Assembly: GCA_963738325.1 (NCBI GenBank) | Contig: CAVTWD010000017.1 | Location: 620,001 to 684,000, forward strand | Source: CAVTWD01 sp963738325 | GTDB lineage: Bacteria > Actinomycetota > Acidimicrobiia > Acidimicrobiales > Ilumatobacteraceae | Length of the DNA stretch: 64,000 bases | Direction: 5' to 3' | In this document: positions 47,565 through 57,621 of the stretch, piece after piece | Layout: each line of letters opens with the position of its first letter | Numbering within the stretch: the first letter of the stretch is position 1 | Translations under genes and position numbers: made by a program | The notes under the pieces: model-generated | Database searches by the model: none | What the model was told of the DNA's origin: nothing | Seen by the model: the letters and a program-made list of their open reading frames with translations, nothing else

Positions 47565-49464
47565 ATGAGCGATGCCGCCACCCAGTCGGGGTTCTCGTGG
47601 GGTCGACTGGTGCGGCTGTTCGGTCCGCACCGGGCCCGAGCGACGGCCGTCGTGGTGTTGGTGCTGGTCACCGCCGTGGCCGGGATCATCAACCCGCTGC
47701 TGATCCGGAATGTGTTCGACAACGCCCTCTTCGTTTCCGGCGGGCCGGATCTGTCGCTGCTGTGGACGCTGACGGTGGTGATGCTCGGCGTGACGGTCCT
47801 CGCCGGCGTGCTCGGCGTCGTGCAGACCGTGGTCACCAACCGCCTCGGCCAGGATGTCCTTCTCGACTTGCGCAACGCGGTATACGGACATCTGCAGACG
47901 TTGTCATTGCGCTTCTATGGCACGGCCCGCACCGGCGATCTGCAGTCGCGCCTGTCCTCGGACGTCGGTGGCGTGCAGACCGCGGTCACCGTGACCCTGT
48001 CGTCGGTGCTGTCCAACGCCGTCACCCTGGTCAGCGCGGTGGTCGCGATGGCCGTGTTGTCGTGGCCGCTGACCATCGTGACCGTTGCCACGGTGCCATT
48101 GTTCGTCGCCGCCACCCGCGCCGTGGGCCGTCGGCGCGAGGGGTACACGGCCACCACGCAACGTGCCACCGCCGACGTGATGACGATCACCCAGGAGACG
48201 TTGTCGGTCTCCGGCATCACGCTGTCGAAGTTGTACGGCCGCCAGGACGCAGAGACGGCCCGTTTCGGCGAGGCCAACCGGCGACTGGCCGCGGCCACCA
48301 CCGCCAGCAGGCGATCGGCCAAGCCTTCTTCTCCGTCGTGCAGACGTTCCTCGGTGCCACCCCGGTGATCGTCTACCTGATCGCCGGCCTGCTCATGAAC
48401 GGCGGGACGACGCTCACCGCGGGAACGGTTGTCGCCTTCACGACGTTGCAGAACCGCCTCTTCTTCCCGGTCGCCCGGCTGCTCGAGACCACCGTCGAGC
48501 TGCAGTCGTCGCGGGCGATGTTCCAGCGCATCTTCGAGTACCTCGACACCGAGCCCGACATCGTCGAGCCGCCCGCCGCCGCGAGGCTCGACCCCGTCGA
48601 GATCCGTGGCGAGCTCGGCTTCGACGACGTCCATTTCGGCTACGACTCGTCCGAGCCGGTGCTGCGAGGGGTCAGTTTCACCGCCGGTCCCGGCGGTCGC
48701 TCGTCGGTCCGTCCGGCGCCGGCAAGTCGACGATCCTCAACCTGATCGCCCGGCTCTACGATCCCGACACCGGTGCCGTGCGCCTCGATCGTGTCGACCT
48801 CCGCCACCTCAGCTTCGCCAGCCTGTCCTCGGCAATCGGCATGGTGACACAAGAGAGCTACCTGTTCGCCGACACGCTGCGGGCGAACATCGCCTACGGC
48901 CACCCTGACGCCACCGACGACGAGATCGAAAAGGCCGCGCGGGCGGCGGCAATCCACGACCGGATCCTCGAGTTGCCCGACGGCTACGACACCGTCGTCG
49001 GCGAGCGCGGCTTTCGCCTGTCCGGCGGTGAACGCCAGCGCATCGCCATCGCCCGAGTCCTGCTCCACGACCCTCGTGTGCTGGTGCTCGACGAGGCGAC
49101 CTCCGCGCTTGACTCAGTGTCGGAACGCAAGATCCAAGCCGCGCTCGGTGAGCTGGTCTCCGGCCGCACCACCATCGCCGTAGCCCACCGCCTCTCCACG
49201 ATCCAGGCCGCCGACGTCATCCACGTCGTCGAACGCGGCCGCATCATCGAGTCGGGCAGTCACGACCAGTTGCTCGCCGCGGGTGGTTCCTACCGCCGGC
49301 TCTACGACGAGCAGTTCGGAGGTGGGACACGCGAGACCGAATGCGCCGACGGCGTGGTCTGGGCCGACGGTCGCTGCGGGCCACCACCCGACACATCGCC
49401 CGACAACGACGTCCAGCACCGCGCCGCCAGCCTCCACCACCGGCGCATCGCCGTCGACCGATGA
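47565..49464 (+). pseudogene. ABC exporter, fused membrane and ATPase domains (two frameshifts)
   Basis: This MsbA/LmrA-like half transporter is about 633 residues when corrected. Six membrane helices (FGPHRARATAVVVLVLVTAV onward) are followed by the ATPase domain. It has Walker A GPSGAGKST, Q-loop GMVTQESYLFADT, signature LSGGERQRIAIARVL, Walker B VLVLDEATSALD and H-loop VAHRLST. Shifts lie near 48310 and 48700, the latter just before Walker A. An extended Cys-containing C-terminal tail (ECADGVVWADGRCGPPP) is unusual. Confidence 0.88.
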
Positions 49465-49636
49465 CCGATCGCGGGAACATCCGCGCACTGCAGAGCCGCT
49501 TCAGATTGCGTCGTGCTCCAGCTACCACGGACAGCGCGGGAGGACCGCAGGCACCCGACCGTCAGGCGTCACGAGCACCGGCCACCATCGCAGTCGTTCC
49601 GGGGGGCGTCTCATGGCGTGCGAGCGTAAGCGCAGA

Positions 49637-50044
49637 TCAGAGGGCGTTGGTGTGTCGTTCGAGGTCGTCGGCGACGTCGACCAACAGCTGCTGCCCTTCG
49701 CCGGTGATCGTGGCTGCCCGCCGTCTGATGTCCTCTACCGCCAGTCGGAGATCGCGAACGAGCAGGTCGACAAGTCGCTGGGAGTCGCCGGCTGCTTCGC
49801 CAGCGATGTTCCGAGCCCGGTGTGCTGTGGGGCTGCTCACCCATGGCGGGCGGGTGCCGATACGCCGCTCGGCGTGGTCAATCGCGGCCGCTTGTTCGGC
49901 GAGGTACGACTTGAGGTTGTCGAACGTCTGGCGGCGTTCGGACGAGGATGCGGTCCATGCGGCTTGCTTGGTCTCGCCGATTAGGTTGATGAGATCGTCG
50001 AAGACGGCGCCGAGTTCGGCTTCGAACTCTTCATCAGTACTCAT
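49637..50044 (-). CDS. small helical protein of unknown function
   Basis: This 135-residue, mostly charged helical protein reads EEFEAELGAVFDDLINLIGETKQAAW, SYLAEQAAAIDHAERRIG, LRLAVEDIRRRAATIT. No family was recognised. It follows the LLM oxidoreductase by 21 bases and ends the five-gene operon that starts at 53597. Confidence 0.65.
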   Translation of the reverse strand: MSTDEEFEAELGAVFDDLINLIGETKQAAWTASSSERRQTFDNLKSYLAEQAAAIDHAERRIGTRPPWVSSPTAHRARNIAGEAAGDSQRLVDLLVRDLRLAVEDIRRRAATITGEGQQLLVDVADDLERHTNAL

Positions 50045-50065
50045 AGCAGTCTTGACCTTTCTCGG

Positions 50066-51107
50066 TCATCGGTTGATGTCCGCGACGAGTTCGAGGAGCC
50101 GGGCGAGGTCGCCGAGAGCCCCGTCGAGGTCCTTTTGGAGGTCGGCTTGCAGCCCGACGCGCAGTGTGGTGACCCCGGCGTCGCGATGGAGCCGTAGGCG
50201 TTCGCGTACGACATCGTCGGTGCCGATGAGGTTCGTCCCGAGACCGATCTCGAGCGGTACGCGTCTGCGGGCGGCATCCTTGTCGCCGGCCAACCAGAGG
50301 CGCTGCACGTCGCGCACGTCGTCGCCGTAGCCCTGCCGTGCGAACGCGTTGTTGTAGAAGTTGGTCGTCGCTGATCCCATCGCGCCGAAGGTGAACGCGT
50401 AGCCCTCGGCATGACGACGGCCGGCGGCTTCGACGTCGTCGGTGAACTCGAGCCCGACGGCGACGGTGAGGTCGAGATCGTCGAACGAGCGACCCGCAAT
50501 GGCGGCGCCTTCACGTATCGGGTCGAAGAAGACGTCGGCGGTCTCTGGGAAGAACGAGTTGCCGATCCACCCATCGGCCAGCTCGCCCGTGAGCCGAAGA
50601 TTGTTCGGGCCGAGCGCGGCCACGTAGATCGGCACGTGCGCGGGCGGCATGAGCGAACGGATGCTGCGGCCCTCGCCGTCGGGCAGCGGGAGCTCATAGA
50701 CCTGCCCGTGGTACTCCGCGGCGTTCCCCGGCGGTGATCGCGCGGATGATGTCGATGGTCTCGCGTGTGCGCTGCACGGGCTTGTCGAAGCGGACGCCGT
50801 GCCACCCCTCCATGACTTGCGGGCCACTCGTTCCGACGCCCAACACGAACCGCCCGCCTGACAGTGCCTGCAGCGACAGCGCCGACATCGCGAGCATCGC
50901 GGGGGTGCGGGCGCCGAGCTGCACGATTCCGGTCGCCAACCGGATGTGCGACGTTCGCGCCGCGAGGAACGCGAGCGGTGTGAGGGCGTCGCCGGCCCAG
51001 AACTCGGGCACCCACACCGAATCGACGCCGAGTTGCTCGGCCTGTCGGACGAACTCCATGGCGTGGTCGCCGTACGGGGTCGCGACGACACCGACCCGCA
51101 ACGTCAC
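50066..51107 (-). pseudogene. LLM-class (F420-type) oxidoreductase (frameshift near 50720)
   Basis: This is a luciferase-like TIM-barrel enzyme. The N-terminal half reads VGVVATPYGDHAMEFVRQAEQLG, RLATGIVQLGARTPAMLAMSALSLQALSGGRFVLGVGTSGPQVMEGWHG. A one-base insertion near 50720 then separates it from EYHGQVYELPLPDGEG, VPIYVAALGPNNLRLTGELADGWIG and the C-terminal part. GTG 51107 overlaps the SRPBCC stop (GTGA). The family typically uses F420 in actinobacteria. Confidence 0.88.
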
Positions 51108-51595
51108 GGCACTCGCTCGGCGAGGTTCTTGATGCCTTCGAGCGTGGCCCGCATGTTCGCCTCGAACTCCTCGAGCCGGCGAGCCACGATGCGTTCCTCC
51201 TTCTCCGGCATGGCGGTGATCGCGATGCTCAGCCCTGACGGCGCCGGACCCATGCGCGCTCGTTGACACAAGTGCACACCGTCGGGCTGCTGGTCGAGTT
51301 CGAACCACCATGTGGACGACGGCTCATCAACGTCGGTGACGCACCAACCGAACTCCCGCATCGGGTCGAAACGGTTGACGATCGACACCGTCTCCCACTC
51401 GCCCATTGCCTTGTGCCAGTTGCGGCCGACGAAACGTGCGCCCATCGCGGGACCGTCGTCGATCCATGTCGCGCCGCGAAACTCGTCGGAGAATTGCGCG
51501 GGCAGGTTGATGTCCGTCACCAGCTGCCACACGCGAACAACGGGCGCATCGATGATGACTGTGGCCTCGGCGGTGGGCCCTTCGTCGTATCTCAT
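51104..51595 (-). CDS. SRPBCC-family (START-like) protein
   Basis: This 163-residue helix-grip protein has ATVIIDAPVVRVWQLVTDINLPAQFSDEF at the start and CVTDVDEPSSTWWFELDQQPDGVHLCQRARMG in the barrel, with a long C-terminal helix. It probably binds a hydrophobic ligand. It overlaps the LLM gene and follows the UBP zinc finger gene by one base. Intact. Confidence 0.87.
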   Translation of the reverse strand: MRYDEGPTAEATVIIDAPVVRVWQLVTDINLPAQFSDEFRGATWIDDGPAMGARFVGRNWHKAMGEWETVSIVNRFDPMREFGWCVTDVDEPSSTWWFELDQQPDGVHLCQRARMGPAPSGLSIAITAMPEKEERIVARRLEEFEANMRATLEGIKNLAERVP

Positions 51596-51596
51596 G

Positions 51597-51941
51597 TCAG
51601 TGGAGGTGCGACTGCCAGTCCGCCGGCACGCGTCCTCGCGGCCCGGGAGCGGGTTGGTCCACGGGATGGTGCAGTGGTGGCGCGAGATCCGGCCCTGGCA
51701 CGAACTCGTCGGTGCGGTAGTCGTAGAACCACTCCTCGCCCGGTTCGAAGCTGGCAACGATGGGATGGCCCGCGGTGTGTGCGTGCGCGGACGCGTGCTG
51801 CGCCGGCGACGAGTCGCAGCAACCGATGTGGCCACACGCCGCGCACCGGCGCAGATGGAACCACCACCCGCCGACTTGCTCACACTCTTCGCACCCGGTT
51901 CCGCTCGGAACCGCCGTCGGGTCGACCAATTCGGTGGTCAT
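51597..51941 (-). CDS. UBP-type zinc-finger protein
   Basis: This 114-residue protein has the zf-UBP ligand set: CEECEQ, RRCAACGHIGCCDSSP, then QHASAHAHTAGHPIVAS. Bacterial stand-alone UBP fingers often lie next to cNMP-binding thioredoxin-reductase-like proteins, exactly as here (13 bases downstream of that gene). Function is not established. Confidence 0.9.
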   Translation of the reverse strand: MTTELVDPTAVPSGTGCEECEQVGGWWFHLRRCAACGHIGCCDSSPAQHASAHAHTAGHPIVASFEPGEEWFYDYRTDEFVPGPDLAPPLHHPVDQPAPGPRGRVPADWQSHLH

Positions 51942-51954
51942 TGTGTGGATCCTC

Positions 51955-53597
51955 TCAACTCGAGAACGCGAGGTACTCGTGGACCGATCGCACGGCTGCG
52001 GACCCTTCGCCGACGGCCGCGGCGACGCGCTTCGTCGATCCGGATCGGATGTCGCCGACTGCGAACAAGCCGGGGTGGCTCGTCTCGAACGGGAGCGGTG
52101 TGCGGCCGAGGGCGTTCCACCGCTCGTCGAGATCGTCGTCGGTCAGCGATCGATCGGTGAGCACGAAGCCGTGGTCGTCGAGCGCGGCACAGCCGGACAG
52201 CCAGTCCGATGCTGGTTCGGCGCCGATGAACGAGAAGAGCCCGCCACAGGCCACGGTGGTCTTTCCTTCGGGGTCGGCGAGCACGACGCGCTCGAGTAGG
52301 TCGCCGCCGTCGAGCCCGACCACGGTGGTGCTCGGTCTCACGTCGATGCGCGGGTGTTCGACGATGCGATCGACGAGATAGCGAGACATGCTCTCGTTGA
52401 GATCGAGCGCGCCGGATCACGATCGTGACGGGACTGCCTGACTCGGCGAGGAAGAGCGCCGCTTGGCCGGCGGAGTTGCCGCCACCGACGACGACAACCG
52501 GAGCAGGTGCGCATTGACGAACCTCGGCCTCGGTGGCCGCGTAGTAGACGCCCTTGCACTCGAACTCGTCGAGGCCGGCCGCGTCGAGTCGCCGGTAGTG
52601 CGCGCCACTGGCGACGATGACCGCTCGGCCGGCGACCTCGGCGCCGTCGGCCAGCCGGACGACGAGGTGTCCGCCGTGCTCGCGTAGGCCGGTCGCTGCG
52701 CACGGGCTGGTCAGCGCGGCGCCGAACTTCTCGGCCTGCACCACTGCGCGTTGCGTCAGGTCACCACCGGAGATGCCGGTGGGAAAGCCGAGGTAGTTCT
52801 CGATGCGCGAGCTGCTCCCGGCCTGGCCACCTACGGCCAGCGCCTCGAGGCCGAGGGTCGTCAGCCCCTCGGACGCGCCGTACACCGCGGCGGCCAGTCC
52901 GGCGGGACCGCCGCCGACGACGACCAGGTCGAAGCAACGGCCCGGAAGATTGGCAACGGTGATGCCGAGATACTCCGCGAGCACGCCCACGGTGGGCCGG
53001 CGCAAGACCGAACCCGTGGCGATGACCACCGGAAGCTCGGAAGGCCCGACTGCGAACTCGCGCAGCAGCGCTTCGACGTCGGCGTCCCTCTCGGGGTCGA
53101 GCCAGGCGTGCGGGATGCGGCTGCGCAAGACGAACTCGCGGAGCCGTCCCGTCTCGGGCGAGAACCTCGACCCGATGACCCGAATGGACGTGCTCGCACC
53201 CGACAACAACTCGGTCCGACGTGCGATGAACCCGGCGAGAATCACGTCACTCAACGCCGGTTGCGTGGCGATGACGTGACGTAACTGCGCCGCGAGGCAC
53301 GGCGAGCACCTCACCCGGCTGTGTGACGCGCGCCGTGACGAACACCCGCAGGCCGGTCAGAAGGTTGAGCTCACCGAGGAACCGGCCAGGCCCGTGACGC
53401 GCGATGACCTGTTCGTCGTTTCCGATGCCGGTCACGATCTCCACCTCGCCGCTGAGCACTACATAGAAGTCGTAGGCCGCGTCGCCCTCCCGGTACAGGA
53501 CATCGCCCGCTTCAACTCGTCGGCGTGCGCCGAGTGCCTCGAGCGTCGAGATCTGCGCCGCGTCCAGCGTCGAAAATGCGATCACGTCGTCAGCCAC
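51955..53597 (-). pseudogene. cNMP-binding domain fused to thioredoxin-reductase-like flavoprotein (two frameshifts)
   Basis: The N-terminal cyclic-nucleotide-binding barrel (AGDVLYREGDAAYDFYVVLSGEVEI, GRFLGELNLLTG) leads through a cysteine-poor thioredoxin-like domain. An FAD/NADPH module follows: LVVVGGGPAGLAAAVYGASEG, VGGQAGSSSRIENYLGFP, VVVVGGGNSAGQAALFLAE, GLFAVGDIRSGSTKRVA. CXXC is absent (VYYAATEAEV). Shifts are near 53285 and 52410. GTG 53597 starts it. First gene of a five-gene operon with UBP finger, SRPBCC, LLM and a helical protein. Confidence 0.88.
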
Positions 53598-53648
53598 GGC
53601 CGGAACGCTACGGGCGCCTTGCCGCGACGCGTCGCTGGCTGGTCCCGA

Positions 53649-54080
53649 TCAGCGCGCAGAGCCGCGTCCACAAGGCGCGTTTGCTGCGGCTCTAGCCGCC
53701 TCGGCGGCCGCCGGGTTTGGTCGAGCCTCGACTGCGCGAGCGCGCCCGTCGTAGAGAAGGGTGAGCTGTCTGGCCAGCCCGGCCGGGTCGGCGGCGCCGA
53801 GCGCGGTGGTGAGTTCGACCATGGTGTCGAGCAGCCAGCGACGAACGTTGCGAGTGACGTCTGCGGCGGGGCCGTCGAGTTCGGACTCGGCGACCGCGTT
53901 CGCGAACGTGCAGCCGCGGAAGCCGGGTTGGGCGACGGTCGCGGCGAGCACATCGAACCCGGCGAGCAGCCGCTCCTTCGGGTCCTGATGACGCTCGATC
54001 TCGGCGGTCAGACGCCTCGCCGTGCCGTGACGGGTATCCAAGTAAGCGTGGACCTCGATCAGCACCTGGTCAACGCGATC
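53649..54080 (-). pseudogene. TetR-family regulator, C-terminal remnant
   Basis: Only the ligand-binding part remains: ERHQDPKERLLAGFDVLAATV, GFRGCTFANAVAESELDG, LVDTM-like helices and QLTLLYDGRARAVEA. The GCTFANA motif is typical of one AcrR/TetR subgroup. The N-terminal HTH is missing upstream of about 54080, where the sequence changes to the integrase-4 flank. It is truncated next to the element boundary, and a role in controlling the downstream operon is probably lost. Confidence 0.7.
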
Positions 54081-54428
54081 TGTGGCCGGTCGACGGTGCG
54101 CAGCTCCAGCACCTCGGCCGTGCCATATCGATCCTGGACCATCGCACGCATCGGCTGACTCTCGCGTGCTGCAACGACAGTTGCGGGCTCGGCAATGGTG
54201 GTCTGGTCGCCACGCGACCGAATGCTCGGTAGGAAGCATCGACCGCGACGTGACTGGCCCCGACGTCCTCATCCCGAACGAAACGGTTCCGGTACCGCCT
54301 CGACCGCCCATAACGCGCGGTCATATCGGCGTGGGGCATCGTCCCGAGGTGCCGGTCGAACACGTCTGACGTCGCGAGTAGGGCATTGCGTGGGCTTGCG
54401 GTCTGCAGGGAACGCTGCCCGTCCTTGG
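54081..54428. other. 348-base stretch without a supported gene
   Basis: The right half repeats the sequence found beyond the 3' ends of integrases 2 and 3. No coding signal was recognised. Confidence 0.45.
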
Positions 54429-55608
54429 CTACGGGACGAGACCTCGGCCGCCGGTTGGCGCGGGAGGGCCGGCAGCTCGGTCGGGGGCTGGGGTGAGGAG
54501 TTCGGCCAGAAGGTTGACGGCAGCCCGGTCGCCGCCTGGCATGGCGTGGGCGTAGATGTTGACGGTGGTGGAGGTGCGGGCGTGGCAGAGCCGCTCGGAC
54601 ACGACCGGCACCGGTACGCCGGCGGCGAGCATGGTGGTGGCCATGAAGTGCCGAAGGTCGTGCAGCCGGAAAGCGGCCAGGCCGGCGCGGCGACGGTACG
54701 TGATGAAGCGTTTGGTCACCCAGTTGGGCCGCCACGGACGACGCCCGGCGTCGCTGGTGAACACGAACCCGTCGACCACACCATCGGCCCGGATGGCCGC
54801 CTGGTCGCGGTGGGCGACCAGCAGCTCGACGCTCGTCGGATCGAGCGCCACGCGGTAGGTGCGCCGGTTCTTGGTCGGTCGCAGCACCGGCCCGGTGGGG
54901 CCGTCAACCAGCGCCCGGCAGAAGCCGACGGCGGCGTGGTTGAAATCGACATCGGACCAGCGCAGGGCCAGGAGCTGGCTGCGTCGGGCGCCGGTCATCA
55001 CCGCCAGATGCAGGTAGGTGAAGAAGTCGATGTCGGCGGCTCGGACGACGTCGAGCAGACGGCGGACCTGCTCGACCGACGGGGGACGGATGTCGGCCGG
55101 TTCGACCCGCGGTGGCGAGGCCAGAGCGGCAGGGTTCAGCCAGATCCACTCCCAGCGAACCGCTTGGCTCAGCGCCCGATGCAACACCACGTGGACCCGA
55201 TGAACCGTGGCCGGGCTCAGCGGCCGGTCGTCGCGACCACCGCGGCGCAACAGGTGCGCATAGACGTCGTCGATGTCGGCGGCGGTCAGCTTGGCGACCG
55301 GGATGTGCCCGAAGGTGCGGGAGGAGATGGCAGCGCATCAGGCTGCGGGTCTCACGCACCGTCGATGCCGACCAGCCCGGCGACGCCGCGCTCATCCACC
55401 GTTCCAGCAGCTCGCCGACCGTTCCCGCCCGCAGGCAAGCGCAGGCGGTGGTCTCCACGAGTTCGGCCAGTGCGGCCGTCGCCGCCCGTCGGGTGCCGTG
55501 CACCGTTCTCGTCGCGTACCGGCGCTGCCCGGTATCCGGATCGAGGCCGAGATAGACCCGTAGTTCCCAGCAACCGCGCCCTCGCTGACGCATCGATCCA
55601 GCCATCAT
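54429..55608 (-). pseudogene. tyrosine integrase 4 (same frameshift as integrase 3)
   Basis: This almost exact copy of integrase 3 starts at ATG 55608 and has the same one-base shift after HLLPHL (near 55305). The catalytic half is intact (TGARRSQLLALRW, LHDLRHFMAT, VNIYAHAMPG). Differences cluster in the first 80 codons (for example TTACACLRAGTVGEL here). TGATGGGC repeats and att core 5 adjoin it. It marks the right end of the 25.6-kb redox element. Confidence 0.88.
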
Positions 55609-55651
55609 CGACCTCCTCACCCGAACCCGGGCTGGGTTGTCCCCCCCGGTG

Positions 55652-55681
55652 TGATGGGCAAATGATGGGCGCGTGATGGGC
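55652..55681. repeat. three TGATGGGC direct repeats at 11-bp spacing
   Basis: This is the same triplet as at 24022 and 30080 (copies at 55652, 55663 and 55674), between integrase 4 and att core 5. Confidence 0.72.
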
Positions 55682-55745
55682 AACGCCAAGCATCGACGGT
55701 CACTGAGCGATCGCAACTGCCCTGTTTGTCAGGGCAGCAATCGCT

Positions 55746-55790
55746 TGGAGCGGACGACGGGATTCGAACCCGCGACCCTCACCTTGGCAA
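55746..55790 (-). repeat. att core 5: 3' half of tRNA-Gly(GCC)
   Basis: The identical 45-bp core is followed by an A-rich AAAAAGAAAAGG run and then sequence unlike the other right flanks, except a GAGTGGCACGAAAGTGGCAC repeat near 55910. It is the rightmost copy in the window. No complete tRNA follows. Confidence 0.85.
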
Positions 55791-56166
55791 AAAAAGAAAA
55801 GGTGAGTTGACCTGTAGCGGCAACCAGGCAGAACTTGAAGATTGCCTGGTCAGAGCCCGTTCCCTGCGTGCCGTCCGACACCGTTGGGCACCTCTCCGTG
55901 CCGGTCAGAGTGGCACGAAAGTGGCACGGCGGACGGTGGACGGACGCTGGAGCCAGCAGCAAGACATCGGTGGCCAGTCCTGCCCTCACGTCGTCGAGCA
56001 TCACCTCGCCGAGGTGATGCAGCGGTCCGCTGGGTCGATGGCGCCGAACGACCATGCGCCGCTTCATGGCGCGCGGCCAATCCCGGACTGCGGCGGGCAT
56101 AGAGCTGACCCGGACAGAGGTCTCGAAGCGAACGCGACTCTCGTGCCGGGCTCGTCGGCCTGCGAG
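55791..56166. other. 376-base stretch without a supported gene
   Basis: It contains the att-associated GTGGCACGAAAGTGGCACG direct repeat at about 55910-55929 and no recognisable coding sequence. It separates att core 5 from the Argonaute gene. Confidence 0.45.
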
Positions 56167-57621
56167 TTACATGAAGTGCGCGTAGCGAGCGGTTGCGCCG
56201 GCTCCGGTCGGCATGTGCTTCAAGATGCTTGCCACTCGCCTTGAGGCTTTGAGGGTGATCGGCAGTCGGCCGTCGAGTTGGCTCTGGTTCCAGTTCATCT
56301 TCGAGAGCGCGAGTACTTCGGTGGCGAGGGTCTCGATGTCGGAGTCTGCGAGGGCGGGTCGAAGTCCAATCGGCGAGGGGACGTACATGCCGGGGTAGAC
56401 GCGGTAGTACTCGACGCTGCCTCGTGTGTACAGCAGGTGGCGGTCCCGAGCGATCGTCGCCAACGTTCCCCGCAGCACCGGGTGGTCGCCCTCACGGAAC
56501 ATGCGGATGCCTTCACCTGCGTCCGAGATCCAGATGAGCTCGAGGTGGTTGGTGAATCGCTGGTCGGCTGCGTCCTCGAATCCGCTTGTCTCTGCGTCGT
56601 CGAACGCGGACGTCTTGTGCACGACAACTCGTGCGGGGAAGTTGTGGTGTTCCCGACGGTACGTGTCGAGTGCGTCGCCCAGCAGTTGAGCTGCGCCGTC
56701 CCGGTCGAGGTGTGGTTGCCGGTCGTCCTTGTGGCGCGCGGCTGGTCCACCGCGTACGACCACGCCTTCGCCTCGTTCGTCGAAGACCTGGGCGACGGAG
56801 GTGTGTACGCGGGTGCGGTCGTTCGTGTGGAAGAACGACACCCCGACGAACAGCGAGTCGAGCTGGGAAGGCCTTCGTTGAAGGCGCCAGGGGACTCCGC
56901 CCGCCTTGTAGTAGAGGGCGGTGTGGATGTTCCATGCACGCGTGGCTTCGTCCTGCAGCGAGGGGCGTCGACGCGACCTCTTCTTGGCGGTGTCGCGCGC
57001 CGGATCCCAAGTCGTCGAGCGCACGATCTGTATGCGGGGCCGGAGCGCCGTCGAGCGGGCCTTCAGCAGGTCATGGAAGTCGATATGCCTCGCGTCCAGC
57101 GTCGTGCTCGCCTCAAGATCGTCCGCGTTGGTGCGGGCCTGGGCAGGGACATCGTCCTCGAGGTCGTCGGGTCGCGCCACGATCACGACATCGACGACAC
57201 CGCGTTCGGAGAGGTCGGCGATTTCCTGCTGGTAGAGGTCGACGCACTCGGCTGTCGCGAGACCGATCGGTTTGCCGACGGCCTGCTTCAGCGATCGACT
57301 GGCAATTGGACGGGTCCACGAATCGTCGACGACGAGCTGTGAGCGGAACGCCGAGTCGACGGCGCACCCCGGGAAGGATCGGAACAGCGATGGGTGTCTG
57401 TTGCCGTCCTTCGCGTCGATCGGTTGTCGGCAGCGCTCCAGCCACTGCCGCACCCCGGCCACACCATCGGCAGGGCCGACGAGACCGACGCGGATGCTCC
57501 TCGGCGCTCCGGGTGCCGCGTTGTCGACTGGGCCATAGTCGTTGATGCCGGTGCGGGGATCGACGTGTCGTCCCCCGTTGCCGAACTCGAGTTCGGGCTC
57601 CTCGAGGATTCGTGCATGCAT
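56167..57621 (-). CDS. short prokaryotic Argonaute (MID-PIWI), SPARDA-type
   Basis: This intact 484-residue pAgo has no N or PAZ domain. The MID domain (about 110-210) ends near RIQIVRSTTWD. The PIWI domain (about 230-484) has YYKAGGVPWRL, LFVGVSFF (260-264), VVVHKTSAF and SKMNWNQSQ. The catalytic tetrad is lost: GVSFF has Ser where active PIWI domains have Asp, and HKTSAF lacks the second Asp. It should therefore bind guide and target but not cut. The ATG at 57621 overlaps the nuclease-APAZ stop (TGATG), as in obligate heterodimers. The partner supplies the effector activity. Confidence 0.9.
   Translation of the reverse strand: MHARILEEPELEFGNGGRHVDPRTGINDYGPVDNAAPGAPRSIRVGLVGPADGVAGVRQWLERCRQPIDAKDGNRHPSLFRSFPGCAVDSAFRSQLVVDDSWTRPIASRSLKQAVGKPIGLATAECVDLYQQEIADLSERGVVDVVIVARPDDLEDDVPAQARTNADDLEASTTLDARHIDFHDLLKARSTALRPRIQIVRSTTWDPARDTAKKRSRRRPSLQDEATRAWNIHTALYYKAGGVPWRLQRRPSQLDSLFVGVSFFHTNDRTRVHTSVAQVFDERGEGVVVRGGPAARHKDDRQPHLDRDGAAQLLGDALDTYRREHHNFPARVVVHKTSAFDDAETSGFEDAADQRFTNHLELIWISDAGEGIRMFREGDHPVLRGTLATIARDRHLLYTRGSVEYYRVYPGMYVPSPIGLRPALADSDIETLATEVLALSKMNWNQSQLDGRLPITLKASRRVASILKHMPTGAGATARYAHFM

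Noticed and set aside
11975..55790. Complete tRNA-Gly genes at the five cores
   Set aside because: Only the anticodon-loop-to-CCA half is present. The D-arm and 5' acceptor strand are missing on the right side of every copy.
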